Shown piece by piece: positions 1 through 12,893 of a stretch of 50,000 nucleotides of DNA. The position numbers and the translations under genes were made by a program. The stretch is from Chromera velia. Its lineage: Eukaryota; Sar; Chromeraceae. The stretch spans positions 9,636 to 59,635 of the forward strand of contig JAHBMJ010003894.1 in assembly GCA_018398765.1 (NCBI GenBank), written 5' to 3'. How positions within the stretch are numbered: the first letter of the stretch is position 1; each line of letters opens with the position of its first letter. The notes under the pieces were generated by a model. The model was not told the DNA's origin and searched no databases. It was given only the letters and a program-made list of their open reading frames with translations.

Positions 1-926
1 AGGAGGGATAGGAGGGTTGCGAGGGGGTATGGGGGGGTACCCGGTTTGCGCTTAGGTTTGGGGGGGCTGCAGCTGCAGGTGACGCAGAGAGGAAAATCTG
101 TGTTGCAGGGGGTGGAGCCGCTGCCGCCGCAGATGCAAAGGAGGAAGAGGAAGAGGAAGAGGACGAAGAGGGCTGCTGGTGACTGTCCTTTGAGGTTCGG
201 GATTCATGTTTTTCGTGTTCCTTGTTCAGTATTTCCTGTCTGAGGTAATGCAGGGTGCATGCATCGGGTAAGGTGACCAGAGGGGAGCCTGGAAGAGATG
301 GGTTCCGTAAACAGTCGTGCTGGTGGAGTTGATTTCGGATCATTTTGATGATGCTCTTCCTCTCCTCTTTATCTATCGACTGCAAACAGTGCGCACACGA
401 GAATATTCCCAATCGCCTCAAAACATTCTCTGGTTTCACATTACTCTCACCCATCCTCCCTCCCTCCCTGAAAGGAAAGAAAAAATGGAGTTGGGTGGAG
501 ATAAAGGAAGCAAACAAGAAGGGCCGTGTGAGGGAAGGATCGACAGCGGAAAGAAACGGGAATGCAAACATACACGTACACATGTGGAGAGAAAGAAAGA
601 GACACACAGAGATACAAGCGCTGCGCTCAAGCAATTCAAAAGTCTTTCATGCGTTCATTCACTTTCCCTGAAGGTGACCTATACACAATCCCAACAGCCA
701 AAACCCGTATTCACATATGAATGCGAATATACGCCAGTCACCTCCACCCCGTACCCACAGACCCACCTCGGAGATGCCCCCGACGTTGCTGACGATGCAC
801 GGCAGGTCGCTGGCCTTCAGAAAGGTGCCCTGGCGGTCGGGGGGGCCGCTCTTCAGTCTCCAGGCGGTGAGCGTGTCCGAATCCTCATACACCTGCACTT
901 GGTTTCATGGGATCATTCACCACACA

Positions 927-959
<33 letters not shown>

Positions 960-1815
960 ACTGACTGTACACACACACATACAAGCCTACGTACATACAG
1001 CTCGACCTTTTCCGGATCCTCTCAAGACACGTTATTTTCTCTCATTTGTGAGATGGCATCCTGGCGTGTTTTCTCTCATGCGTATTGTTCGATTTGAGGA
1101 AGACAGGCCGGATCTTCGCAGACCCAGCTTGGACCTCGCACAATCTTTCTCAGTGCGGTAGGAGAAGGGCGGAGCGAAGTGAGGAGACGGGGAACAGGTT
1201 TCTTTTTGCAGGGCCCCACAAGGGTGGACTGGAGGGAGAACGGCACGAGATGAGAAACGGCCTTCGAGCCTCACTATCTCCATCCCCGACTCTCTGACTG
1301 ACTGGCTGACTGACTGACTGACTGTCCGACTGACTAACTGACTGACTGACTGACTGCTTGACTGACTGCTTGATTGCTTGACTGCTTGACTGACTGCTTG
1401 ACTGACTGCTTGACTGACTGCTTGACTGACCGCTTGACTGACCGCTTGACTGACTGCTTGACTGACTGACTGACTGACTGACTGCTTGACTGACTGACTG
1501 CTTAACTGACTGCTTGACTGACTGACTGCTTGACTGACTGCTTGACTGACCGCTTGACTGACCGCTTGACTGACTGCTTGACTGCTTAACTGACTGCTTG
1601 ACTGACTGCTTGACTGACTGCTTGACTGCTTGACTGTGTGACTGCTTGGGACTGGACTGGACTGGACTGACTGGCTGACTGATTGACTGACTTACCACAT
1701 GGCTCTCCTCTGGATGTGAAGCCGCCTCAGGTTGCGATTGCCCTGGTCCCTCGGAGTTTTCGGGTTTTGCACTGGGCAGGGGCGCAGCGTCGCTCCCGTT
1801 CTGTAGGCCTGCCAT
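1..1815 (-). CDS. Partial gene, exons only, function unknown
   Basis: Scattered exons of a minus-strand gene whose 3' part lies beyond the left edge. The best supported are 1696-1815 (ATG at 1815, 40 codons beginning MAGLQNGSDA, ending at a GTAAGT donor) and 767-892 (42 codons beginning VYEDSDTLTAW, between a CAG acceptor and a GTGGGT donor); both have phase 0 at each end. A further possible exon lies around 1070-1225 and a Ser/Ala/Pro-rich stretch at about 1-180. The open frame continues upstream of 1815 through a short Gln run to another ATG at 2004, so the start is uncertain. The intron after 1696-1815 contains the satellite at 1293-1690. No domain is recognised, and the joins between exons are not fixed. 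Confidence 0.35.
1293..1695. repeat. GTCA/TGAC tetranucleotide satellite in intron
   Basis: About 400 bp of imperfect tandem copies of TGAC/TGCT units (plus strand), i.e. GTCA/AGCA on the minus strand, often as 12-bp higher-order units. It begins directly at the GTAAGT donor at 1695. Read on the minus strand it has no stops and would encode Ser/Gln/Val/Lys repeats, giving a 284-codon open frame that I regard as intronic. It is a near twin of the array at 18080-18655. Confidence 0.9.
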
Positions 1816-2004
1816 TGTCTGCTGTTGTTGCTGTTGCTTTGTCTTCAGGATTGAGAAGATCTTCAGGAAGCACCTGTCGCCCAGTCGGGACTCGACTAAC
1901 AAGAAGGAGTTTCCGGCTTCCTGGCAGAAAAGACGATGGGCGCTGCAGCATACAAACAGAAAAGGGCAGACTGTACGCTTCCTTTTGCCGCTCCTTCTCT
2001 CCAT

Positions 2005-3169
2005 GCGTAGACAGGCAGAAAGGCAGACTTGCTCAAGCCGGAGAAGAGGGAGAGCGAAGAGATGAAAACACTAGGAGCAGGAGCGAACAGAGAGGAGAGC
2101 AACGGCAAAAAAGGGAAAGGCCCCTCGAAGACGCAGCATATGGTCGCTGTAGGAGCAGACGAGAACAACTGGCGCATTTTTGAAGAGGTGTAGGGAACGA
2201 CACAGAGAAGACGGCAAGCAAAGAACAGCAGTCAACCCCCCCCTCACTCCACCTGACTGACCGAAGAAAATTGGTGAAGCGAAGAGGATCACTTGGCGCC
2301 CCCTGTCCCACTCCACCAGGGCTCTGGTCGCTCTGTGCACTCATTTTTTTTAGGAAGGAAACCCGTCGGGAAGAACACGATCGATCAGTCTGACTGTTCC
2401 GAGTGCGCTGTCTGAGACTAATTGAGAAGTCGGCCCCTTCAAGGTCCCTCCACCACCTCAGTGTATACTTTGCGAGGAATTTTCGTAATTTAATTTGCTG
2501 CCCTTCTTCAATTGCTTCTTGTCTGTCACTTCCTACAGCATGAAGAAAGTGTGAAGGAAACAAAACCCCCGAAGGGCACTCTACTCACACAGGAAACGGA
2601 GTTTCGGGGTTTTCCGTAGCATCTCGTCTGGAGCCTGACGAAACTGCACCACTGAGAGGCTGATGAGATGGAATTCGTCATGCAAACGGATGCTTGACTG
2701 AAGAGCATTGAAGCATATTGAAGCCAGATCGAAGGAGCCCGAATTCCGCAGCGCAGCAGATTGATCGCACAACGGTGTTGCACAAAGTATTTTGTACGAG
2801 TCCCCATGCATAATTGCATTGCATCGATCCATATGAGAAACAATTAAAACATATTTGGGGGACACACAAACGATCTCTTATATACGCAAGAGATGCATGG
2901 CGCTCTAGCTGGGATTGTGGATGACGCATCGTCGACGGATCGAATTCTGTGCAGTTTCTGACGGTTGCATCCAACTAAAAGTGTTTACTTGTCACAACGG
3001 GATATGCGGTAGAAAAGGTGATTTTGAAGGCTTCTGCTTCTTTTGATCGGACTTGCCAGCCTTGAGTTTGTTTCTTTTCACGTCGGTGTCAGTTGTTTGA
3101 AACTGCTCCCGTATCTTCATCTTTAGCAGCCGTCTCCTTCCAAAACGCCTTCCAAAACGTCGCGCCACC
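2005..3169. promoter_or_regulatory. Divergent intergenic region
   Basis: Non-coding stretch between the 5' end of the minus-strand partial gene and the plus-strand RCC1-type gene, so it probably carries both promoters. I see only short shadow frames and no clear TATA box or RNA gene. The start of the RCC1-type gene sits in a good initiation context (GCCACCATGA at 3164-3173). Confidence 0.4.
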
Positions 3170-6100
3170 ATGAAGTCCTTTCTCGCTGCAGGGCTACTTG
3201 CGCTGCTCATGTGCAGTCTCTGCTCCGCAACGTATGGTAAGTGTCAGCAGAAGCCCATCAGAAACTTCGAATGCGGATCCTGAAACGCGAGACGACCATG
3301 CAAATCACTTTGGCTCTAACTCAACGCTTTTGTTGCATGGTGTGTATCCCGATTTCTTTGCAGAGGGCACTGCCAAGCTGGCTTCTCTTGGTGGAAAGTT
3401 TACGTTGGTCATAGACGCGGAGGGGCAGCTGCTGGCCATGGGTGCAAATGAGTACGGACAGCTGGGTGTGGGAGACAGAACTGGTCGTGAGGTCCCCACT
3501 GAAGTACCTTCCCTGCCTAACGTGACTGCAGTCTGTGGGGGGTGGGAGCACGGCCTGGCCCTGAGTGCCAACGGAACTTTGTATGCCTTCGGGCGCAATG
3601 AGTTTGGACAGTTGGGTTTGGGCATGAGTGACGAAACAGACCACTCGGGCCACCCAAACCCCCAGCCTGTGGGGGGACTGGAGGGGTCGGAGGTCGTGGG
3701 CATCTCGTGTGGAGCAGCTCACAGGTTAGTGTATGCCTGTGGTGAGGGACTGTGCTGGATTGTGTGCGTGTATGTGCATGTCCGCCTGCTTGTACTTGAG
3801 TCTTTGGGCACGGAGAGCACGTTGGGTACAGGGTTGGGAGGCAGGACCACGCAAATTGGGTTCTTTTTCAGGTTGAGGCTATGATGCTGTTCGTGCATGT
3901 GGGCAGTCATGCGGGAACGTGAGGGTTTGCATGCATGTCCGTGCATGTGTATGCGTGCGAATGTGTGAATGGGGACCTACGTGCGGGTAGGGTCTTCTTC
4001 TTCTGAGTATTCAGTGAGGGGGCGTGATAAAGATCGGGAGTAAGAGCTGGAGGCGGGAGGCAGGCGGGAGGGAAAGATCCAGGAGAAAGAACATGAATTG
4101 GCGTTCGTCTGGTCATCTTTTCGTTGCGTCAAGCGACAGTTGTGCCAATAAGAGTTGGCGTTCGTCTGGTCATCTTTTCGTTGTGTCAAGCGACAGTTGT
4201 GCCAATATGAATAGGGGAAAGATGGAAACCCATTTGGGGAGGAGCTAGCGGTGTCAATGCTGGAGGCGTTCGTGGCATCTTTTGCTTCTTCGGGTGCAAG
4301 CGTGAAATTCCGGATGGAGAATGAGTGGGGCTTTTCGGTGCTAGGAACGACGGACATGCAAAGGTTTGGCAAGCCTCCCTCCCCTCGTCGGCTTACAATG
4401 CAGCCGTATCAATGTCTGAACCGTTGCGTCACATAAAATCATCGGATCAGGCCATCAATTTCAATTCTTTTTTTCATTCTCTGTTGCAGTGTTGCATGGA
4501 CGCGGGAGGGCACTCTGTACACCTGGGGTCTGAATGAGGCTGGACAGCTCGGCCACGGTGCAAGGACCCCCGAGTTCCTTCCGAGACGGGTTGCCGCCCT
4601 TCTGCCTCAACAGAACTGCGGAGAGGTATTGGAAGCCTCTGCCGGGGATGTGCACACTGCGGTGGTGTGTAGAAACGGGGCTTTCCTCGCAATGGGCTCT
4701 TTCGGCATGGCCCGAGATAGCGCATTCGGGGAGCAGGTCTGGCCTGTTAGACTGCCTGCGTTGAGGGGTGCAGACGGAGAGGAGGTTGAGCCTGTTGCCG
4801 TCTCTGCTGGAGAGGCGCACACCCTGATTCTGACCGCCAACAAGACTGTGTTTGCTCTCGGATCGAACAGAGCGGGCCAGCTGGGCCTCGGCAGAATGGA
4901 CGAGGGAGAGGACCTCCCCGTGATGGTCAGGACATTGCCGGGACCCATCGTGGAGGTGGCTGCCGGGGCCTCTCACTCTCTCGTGCGGTTGGACGACGGT
5001 AGGGTGTTCGTCTTCGGTCGAAACAACGAAGGTCAGTCGGCCTGCCTGCCTGGCGGGATCAGATCAGATCAGCAAGGGGAGCAAAACCGATAGATCGGAG
5101 CTGCGTTGGAAGGGTGTCCGTCTTTCAGAGCTTGGTCTAACGGAGGCTTCTCTGCAGCCCTGTGGTATTTGTGTCCACGGGAGTGGCGTGACGTAAAAAT
5201 GAAAATGCCCAAGACTCCTGACATCCCTGTCTCTATTTCTTTGCCTTCCCCCCTTCACCGTTTTTTTTCGATCACTGTCTGCTCTTCCAGTCTGCCTGTG
5301 TCGAGGTGAGGTCTGAAACTGGACCGATGGGCCATTTCTGATTGTCTGGGTGTAAATCCACCCTGATCATGTTGTGTTCATCTGCTCGGATCTATTTGCA
5401 TGGACATGCAGGCCAGCTCGGTCTCGGCTCGGACGTTGCGGGTGAGAATACTCCCGTTGAGGTGGAGGGCCTCTTGGCGCGGCGTCTTTTTGAAGGCGGG
5501 GCCAGCAGTGCGCACTCCGTGGTGATTTCTGACGAGGGCGCTCTTCTGGGGGCAGGAGAAAACGTGGGGCTCCAACTGGCCAGAGAGAAGGGAGTCACCG
5601 TTGAGGAACAGAAGGAAGCCTTCAGAACCTTCACTACCATCATGGGTCAGTCAATGAGTTAGTCACTTCGTCAGTCAGTCATTCAGTCAGTCAGTCAGTC
5701 AGTCGCTTAAACAGTCAGAAAGGTGGAAGAATTCATACTGCATTTCATTATCTGTCTGTAACAGCTTTGTCGTCGAACGACCTGTGTCCGTCGGCGTCAA
5801 CTGTATTTTTCGTTTTTCTCTCCCACTCTTTTCTTTGAACAACCCCTCAAACTCCCACTTGGCGGCTCTCTGCACAGCCATCGCTCAAGCCCACCCAGCA
5901 TGAACATTTTATCCATCCCTGTTCCTTCGCGCCCTTCGCGCTGCCCTCTTTGCAGACTCCCCGGACGAGCAGATGTCAACCCCTGTCACACCTGCCACTA
6001 CCACCACACCCGCTCCTACCACTCCTATCACCACCACTACTACCACGAATAGTACCACCACTACTACCACTACTACCACGACTAGTACCACCACTACTAC

Positions 6101-7940
6101 CACCACCACTACTACCACCACCACTACTGCCACCACTACTACCACCACCACTACTACCACCACTACTACGACCACCACTGTCTCCACCACTACCACCACC
6201 ACAACCACTACCACCACCGCTACCACCACCACCACCACCACACCCGCCCCCACTACAAACCCCACTACTACCTCCACTCCCACCACTACTACCACCACCA
6301 CCACCGCACCCGCTCCCACTACTACCCCCACTACCACCACCACCACAACCACACCCGCTCCAACCACCTCTACCACCACCACTACTAGCACTACCACCGC
6401 TGCCACCACTACAACCACCACCACTACCTCTACGACGACTACCACCCCTCCTGCCGTGCCCCCCATTATCTTTGGAGGGATCCCTGTCACTCCTGACGAC
6501 ATCTCTCTGCCCTCCCCTCTCTCTGTGGAGGTTCCAGTCGCCGTGTCATCCTCCCTCGTCCAAGCCGGCCGCTCTCTCGAACACGACGCACAGAGAAGGG
6601 ATTTCATCCGCTCCCTTGCCGAGCAAGTCCTCCTCCAAGCCGGAAAATCTGAAGAAGTCACCCCTGACAGCCCACCCCCCAACCGTCCCCGCATCTCGAC
6701 AGCTGACCTCCCCTTCCCTCCCAGCGTCACCTCCTCTCTCGACAGCGTTGTTCTCGTCAACAGCAACAGCGACACTCTTCTTGACGTGGCCGCTCTCGGC
6801 CTCACCGAACCCGACGGCAGCGGTTCTGGTGGTGTGGGCCTCTACTGTCCCCTGCATGCCGGAGAGACGCTTTCAGTCTCTTACGAAGGGACTGAGGTCT
6901 ACATTGTCAACAGCGGGCCTTCCTCCCCTGTCTGTAGACAGGAGGGGGGCTGTGGGGCTTTCGTGGTCAGATCGAAGGATGGAGAGATCTTGGCTCTGGG
7001 AGACGCGGGTGACGTCTCTCAAGTCGGGGCCCTCCGTTTTGTCTGGGGCAGCGTCGTGCTTTCTATTGCAACACCCACCCAGAACCAGGGTGCCGCCGCA
7101 CCCCCCGGTGCAGTGCCCGCTGCCACAACAGCTGCCCCTTTCCCGGCAAGCGTCACCACCCCTGCTCCCACGACCACCACGACAACCACATCGACAACCG
7201 AGAGGGAGGACAGGACCGATGAAGACGAGGATGTGACAGAGGAAGTGACAGACGAGACAAGCGGCGGTTTGCCTGAGTGGGCCCTGGCTTTGGCCATTGC
7301 ACTCCCTCTCCTCTTTCTTTTGCTTGGGGGAGTCACCGCATTTTGGTTCCTCTACTGGAGACCCAAGAAGCAAAAGGGTGACACCCTGTCTGACAGGAGC
7401 GGGGAGATGGAGGAGGGCCGAGGCGCTCCTGGGCTGGTCACCCCTGATGACCACACACCTGACCATCAGTCAGCCTCCGTTGTCCCTGCCGGTCTGCACT
7501 TTGTGGAAGGAGGGTCTGTGAATACACAACGGGAGCCGCACAGTGACAGTCACAGCGTTTCCCCCTCCCACAGAGACAGAGAAGAAGAAGGCTCGAGGGG
7601 CACGCCTGTCTGGAGGCCCCCCCGGACAGAGAACCCCCTTCCTCGTCCAGGCTCCCCTCACGAACCTGCTTCTGAGGAATGTGCATCTGGTCAGTCGGGT
7701 CCCGAGATCAACTTTGAAGAGGGCGCACTGAGCGATGCGATCGAATCCTATTTGGATGATGTCGAAGAGGATCAGGCAGAGAGGTCGAGGGCAGCTTCCT
7801 CTGTGCGGTCCGGCTCTATTAATGGGAAGGAGGAAGAGGGAAGTACAGGGGGCAGGAGTGGAGTCGGAAGCCCGAATGAAAGTCAGGTGATTGAGGCCTT
7901 CATGGCAGATGAGCCCAGCGTGATCGATTCCATCGTTTAG
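3170..7940 (+). CDS. Secreted/membrane RCC1-repeat receptor-like protein with Thr-rich stalk
   Basis: Five exons keep phase: 3170-3236, 3364-3724, 4490-5031, 5412-5645 and 5956-7940, giving about 1062 aa. Residues 1-21 are a typical signal peptide (MKSFLAAGLLALLMCSLCSA). Residues about 25-400 hold seven RCC1 blades, recognised by motifs such as NEYGQLGVGD, NEFGQLGLG, NEAGQLGHG and NRAGQLGLG; seven is the number in the RCC1 propeller. Exon joins fall inside motifs (NNEG/QLGLG; AH/SVAW). Residues about 408-572 are almost pure Thr with Ala/Pro, like a mucin O-glycosylation stalk. A globular region of about 220 aa follows, then a second short Thr stretch, one hydrophobic helix at about 842-867 followed by a basic stop (RPKKQK), and an acidic Ser-rich tail of about 190 aa. 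RCC1 domains are usually nuclear or cytosolic; a luminal or surface location is inferred from the signal peptide and helix. Ligand unknown. Confidence 0.82.
4098..4211 (+). repeat. 57-bp tandem duplication in RCC1 gene intron 2
   Basis: Two adjacent copies of a 57-bp unit starting TTGGCGTTCGTCTGG at 4098 and 4155, with only about one or two differences (GCGTC versus GTGTC). They lie inside intron 2 (3725-4489) and look like a recent slippage or unequal-exchange event. Confidence 0.9.
5973..6460 (+). repeat. ACC/ACT trinucleotide tract coding the Thr stalk
   Basis: About 490 bp of ACC/ACT/ACA/ACG codons in the last exon of the RCC1-type gene. Synonymous Thr codons are mixed rather than a pure microsatellite, and Ala-Pro interruptions recur (TPAPTT). 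This suggests selection for the protein sequence on top of repeat expansion. The opposite strand gives a meaningless poly-Val frame. Confidence 0.85.
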
Positions 7941-10458
7941 TCCAATTTGATCGTTTGACTCATATTCTTTTCGTAACGGGGGGTCTTTTTTGCTCAAAAA
8001 AGAGAATGTGCATGTTAGATGGACTTCTGCATTTTGTTTGGTCAAACGTTATTCTCCTTCCTTTCTTTCTTTCTGTTCGTTTTTCTTATGTTGCCGGGAG
8101 GCAACTTCAGGCAGGCAGGAGCATTGAATTGCATGGGTGTGTGTCGAGAATGAAGCAGATATGTGAACGCGTGAGAGGCTGCACGGAAGGAAACAAGTTT
8201 CCATTCGACCCATGAAGCGTGTGCACTCGTTTTTCGTTCTATTGGGGCAAAAGGAGCAGCGAGAAGAAACGGCAGCCCCTCCAAGCATGCCGCGAACGTG
8301 CAATCCATTTTTTCCTCTTGACGTGACTGACTTGAAAACCGAAAAAAGAACTGGAATGGAGACAAAACATTAGAGTTGGTCTTCTTCGTGCACATTCGTT
8401 CTCTTGTCGTATTGCATGCGTGCCTGTTCATTGTGAATTCATGACAATGAGAGTAAGAAAATCGGGAAAAGCGTGGGAGAGGTGGATTGAAAGAGGTGAG
8501 GCGGCTCGAAAAAGATCGGAAAGCGGCGGCCGGGGTCTTTCTAGGTGTGGCTTTCTTCTTTTTCCTTCCTTCCTGTCCCTTCTTCTTCCACCCGCAGCGC
8601 TTAGGTGAGACAGCATTAACAGTGTGTGTGTAAATGTGTCGATGAGTACATGTTTTCAGTTCCTTGGAGTGTCGACTGAGTGATTGATGCATCGATCAAT
8701 GTGTTCTCTTCCTGCATGACTGCGTTCATGATAGAGTGAAAATGAATGAATGATTGAAGAAGTCTGCGCGCGCATATTCACTATGTCCGCTGGATTTCTG
8801 CACGGTGCAAAAACGGATCGAATGGATGTGTGAGTGTTGTGTGTGATGGTGTAGCGCGAAGTCTTTGCGCTGACCTAATACACAAGAAAGCAAGGGGGCG
8901 TGCATGACACCGCGGCTCCAGAAGGAAGCACAAGAAAGGGGAGAAGGGAGACAAACTTTTTTGGCTCGGGTGTTAGAAACTGGCGAGAAGACATACACAC
9001 TGTCCCGGTTGGTGGAAGGCATTCTTTCATTATTTGATGAACACCTCCCGCTTTGTCTCACTCAAAACTAACTTGAAAAGTTTGTGTCTCTTCAATCTTT
9101 TTTTCCTGCATCTGTCACGTCCGTCTTGTTAGCCGTCTTACAGTGAGCTGCATCGATTCTGCACCCCTGCCACCCCGTATCCGACCCACTGACCGTTACT
9201 ATATTTATGCATTTTTTTCAATAGTTCTTAGAGAACGTGGTTATAATCATCACCGCCGTAGATCATCCTTATCGGCCGATAAATATAAAAGTCCTTGTAG
9301 CTATAGAACCGTATCGTAAAGAATTAATTGAATTGAAGACATAGAAAATACAGCTTTGTGATAGCTATACAAAAAAAAATGTTCATAAAAAAAATATTCA
9401 AGTTATATATTTTTAAATCTATAGTTTTTAATAAATGTATATGTATACATTCTCTAATAATAATAATAATGACTCACTGACTGTTCACGTTTTAAACTAG
9501 GTTTTGAATTTGTTTTTAGATTCAAGTTTGTTAATTTATGCTTCTGCACTGACTGTGACTGATAAGCTGGATTATCATTCAGCTAGTTATGCAGTAAATG
9601 CGCAATATGGGATATAACGTCCAGGATAATATACAAAGAGAGGGAAGGCAAATTAGACAAAAAGAAGTGGCTGGTTTAAAGCTTAGTAGTCATAACTAGA
9701 GTCATGCATAATTTGACTCATATATATATAAAGACTCTGGGCAAGTTTATCATCCACAAATTAATTAAGTAACTTTTTCTAGAACTTTTTAAGTTACTTT
9801 TGAAAGTCGTTAGGATAGGATAAGATACAATTTATATTCATTCCCGGTTGCCCCGCAGTTGCTGATCTCTCGATCCGGTTTATCTCTTTTTTTCTAGTTT
9901 TTTCTGTTTATTTATGTCTAGATTTATGTCTTTAGGATTGTGAGGGTGACTTTTTACTTCATTGTTACTGGTTGAAAGACAGAGGAGGGCAGCGCTCCAC
10001 GTAGACCTCTCCCATCCCGCCCATTCTAGCTCTTTCTTCTGTACAACAGACAGGGGGTACAGGTAGATCGACATTCAGTCAGAAGAGCCATGGAGAGCAA
10101 AAACGAGAGCAAACTTTTGATAATGGTCAAGAGAGCCAAAAACGAGAGCGATCAAAAGTAGGGGCGAGAAAAAACAGAAGAAACAGATAGACAGATCAGC
10201 GCAGAGGGAGCAGAAGAGTGGAATGAGAGGTGTAAGGAAATTTTCAGGATAACAGATGGGAAGGACCTCTCCCTTCTCCTTCCCCGCCGCTCTCTTATCC
10301 TTTCAGGTCTCTTTCCCGTTTTCCCTTGTCCTTCTAAAGTTTACCATTGGACAAAAGGAGCCTGGGAGAAAGAATACGAAAAAAAGTCAATAATGTCATC
10401 CTTGCACGTCGCCCCCTTCCCTGACGTTCTCAACCCCGTTGTTCTACTTTTCCTGGGA
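7941..10458. other. Non-coding region between convergent genes, with AT-rich island
   Basis: Holds the 3' flanks of the RCC1-type gene (plus) and the receptor-phosphodiesterase gene (minus). No ORF here is convincing. From about 9190 to 9840 the composition changes abruptly to AT-rich, with A and T runs, TATATATA at 9720-9729 and an ATA/TAA-rich stretch near 9455-9470. The flanks return to the GC-richer, CT/GA-rich texture of the window. Confidence 0.6.
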
Positions 10459-10627
10459 TCATCCTTGTTGTCCTCCCTCCTCTTGCGCCTTCTTTTTCTC
10501 CTTCTCCTTGATTTCAGTCCAGGTCGCACTGCACATACGCCCACACAAGTGCATTTATATCAATTTGTCCACGTACACACACACACACACACACACTCAC
10601 ACACACACGCACACTCACACTCACACT

Positions 10628-10661
<34 letters not shown>

Positions 10662-10726
10662 CACATGCACATGCACATGCACATGCACATGCACATGCAC
10701 ATGCACATGCACATGCACATGCACAT

Positions 10727-10759
<33 letters not shown>

Positions 10760-12835
10760 CATACACACACACATACACATACATGCGCCCACACGCACAC
10801 GCACACGCATACGGAGACACACGCGCACGCACACGCACGCACAAACAGACAAGGTCCATCAGACAGAGGGAGATCGACAACCAGACAGCGTATAGGATTG
10901 AGAATCCAACGACAGCTCTCCTTTTTCCTGTTTGCCCAAGAACCGTTCATTCTGGACATCCGTCACTCTCAACAGCAATCAAAGTCATTGAATCAACAGG
11001 GTTCAACCCGATCCCTTCCTTCACTCACATGTTCTTGTTCAGATCTTCCAGTCTACCATTCCACTCCGCAGGGAACAGACCGCCCACTGCCTTGAAGAAG
11101 GGAGCGCAGATGAACCCTGCAAAGAAGTGGGATAGAAAAACGTGGAGAAAACGAGTTTTTGTAAGTAATGCTACGATAGGCACACACAGCTCCGTTTTCA
11201 ACTTCCGCCTTTCCCACCTCACTTTCGAGCTCGAAAAGCAACTGAGCCTATTAAAGCCCTGCGGCTTCGACCACACCAGTGTACGAATATATAGGGCTGC
11301 CAGACGAGCCAAGGAACTCACCGATGAACCCCAGTTGCGCCTCTGCCAGTGAGAGGTCGTCGTGGCCCTTCAGGTTCGGCATCGAGATCGGCAGACCCCT
11401 CTGAGCCTCCATCTTATTCTGCATGGAGATGGGGAGACATCATATTTTGTTGTAAGCATCAAGGCATTCATTCATATTGCACTGTAGAGGGAAGAGGATA
11501 TCGCAGAGAGATTTTGTGAAAGTCGCAAGACGTCGGGTTTCCCTTTATTTTTGCATGCGCTGCATCCTGTGCACTTTTCAAGGAGAGCCTATCGATTGCC
11601 AAATCGAAAGCGCACAAATATATGCATGTGTCTCCACGGATATCTGCACTCACGTCAGAAAAGCTATTAAAAAACAGTAATAAAGGAGGGCCAAATAAAG
11701 GTCCGACAACAGGAGACGAAGCAGTGAGGAGGGAAAGATAAAGGAAAGGCAGAAAACTGTAAGACCGACTTGTGTCACAAATTCCTTCACGATACGGAGA
11801 GCCCATGGTCGATACAAGTGGAAGGGCAGAATGGGGTTGGAGATGTCTGCCGCGTGCATCAGCCACTGTCTGATGGTGGACTTGGGAATGGTAGCGGGAT
11901 CCGTCTTGCTCGCAAGCATGCCCTCTGCCTGCTTCACGAGGTCGAAGTGCTTCGCCATGTCCGTAGCCAGAATGGCTGCAGTGAATATATCGCAAGCGTT
12001 TGTACTTGTTCTTCTTGCACTCATGAGTTCCGTGCATGAATACCCTTTCGCAAATGAAGGAAACAAAGAGAATTTTTTTTGAAAGCCTGCATGTCTACGT
12101 AGTCCTCCTGCCGGCGTAGATTCCCAAAAGTCGGTGATGGGGTTCACGAAGAAGCGCATTTGGTGACTTTCTTCTGCCCTGCTCTTCAGCACACAGCTGA
12201 CTGAATGATAGACTGACCCTCGATGATTCCTTTCTTGTGCTCAGCCTTGACCTCTCGAGACACGCCCTGGAAGATGTCCCTTCGTTTGTATCTGCATGAT
12301 GTGCAGAAAAGATACCACACCAAAGCATCGCACGAAGGGACTTCATGGAGCGCCAGACGGAAATCAGACATATTGATCACACCCTTGGATGTCCAGCAGG
12401 AATCCTTCAGACACATGAAGCCCTCGTCACCACAGGTTAAACAAAAGGAGTTTCTGCGATCATTGCAACCTCGTTTTGTGGGTAGTCATTCTGAGATTTG
12501 ATAAGCATTATATCTTTGCGGGAGAGCACGAATGCTCTCGGCACAGAAAAATGTTCTTGCTGGACTGACTGACTGACTTGATGATCTCGAACAACATCGC
12601 TGCGTGGTGACTCTCGAGCACCGCAATTTCGGAATAGACTCGGGCGATGAAGCTGCAGACAGACAGAGAAGCGTCGACCTTATCCTGCTGTTTACGCACG
12701 CGTTCGCCGACAAGAAGAATGCAAAGTGGCCGCATGCAATGCTTTTGGAGCGGAAATGAAAAGGTGTCTCGTAGGCGCGAAAAATCAGGCTCTCTTTCCC
12801 TCTCACACACACTTTTTGTGCATATGTATGTGTGT

Positions 12836-12893
<58 letters not shown>

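Noticed and set aside
1150-2004. 284-codon minus-strand frame rich in SQSV/SVKQ
   Set aside because: Frame openness follows from stop-free GTCA repeats; a GTAAGT donor at 1695 marks the exon end.
5909-6805. 298-codon poly-Val frame antisense to the RCC1-type gene
   Set aside because: Mirror of the Thr codon tract on the plus strand.
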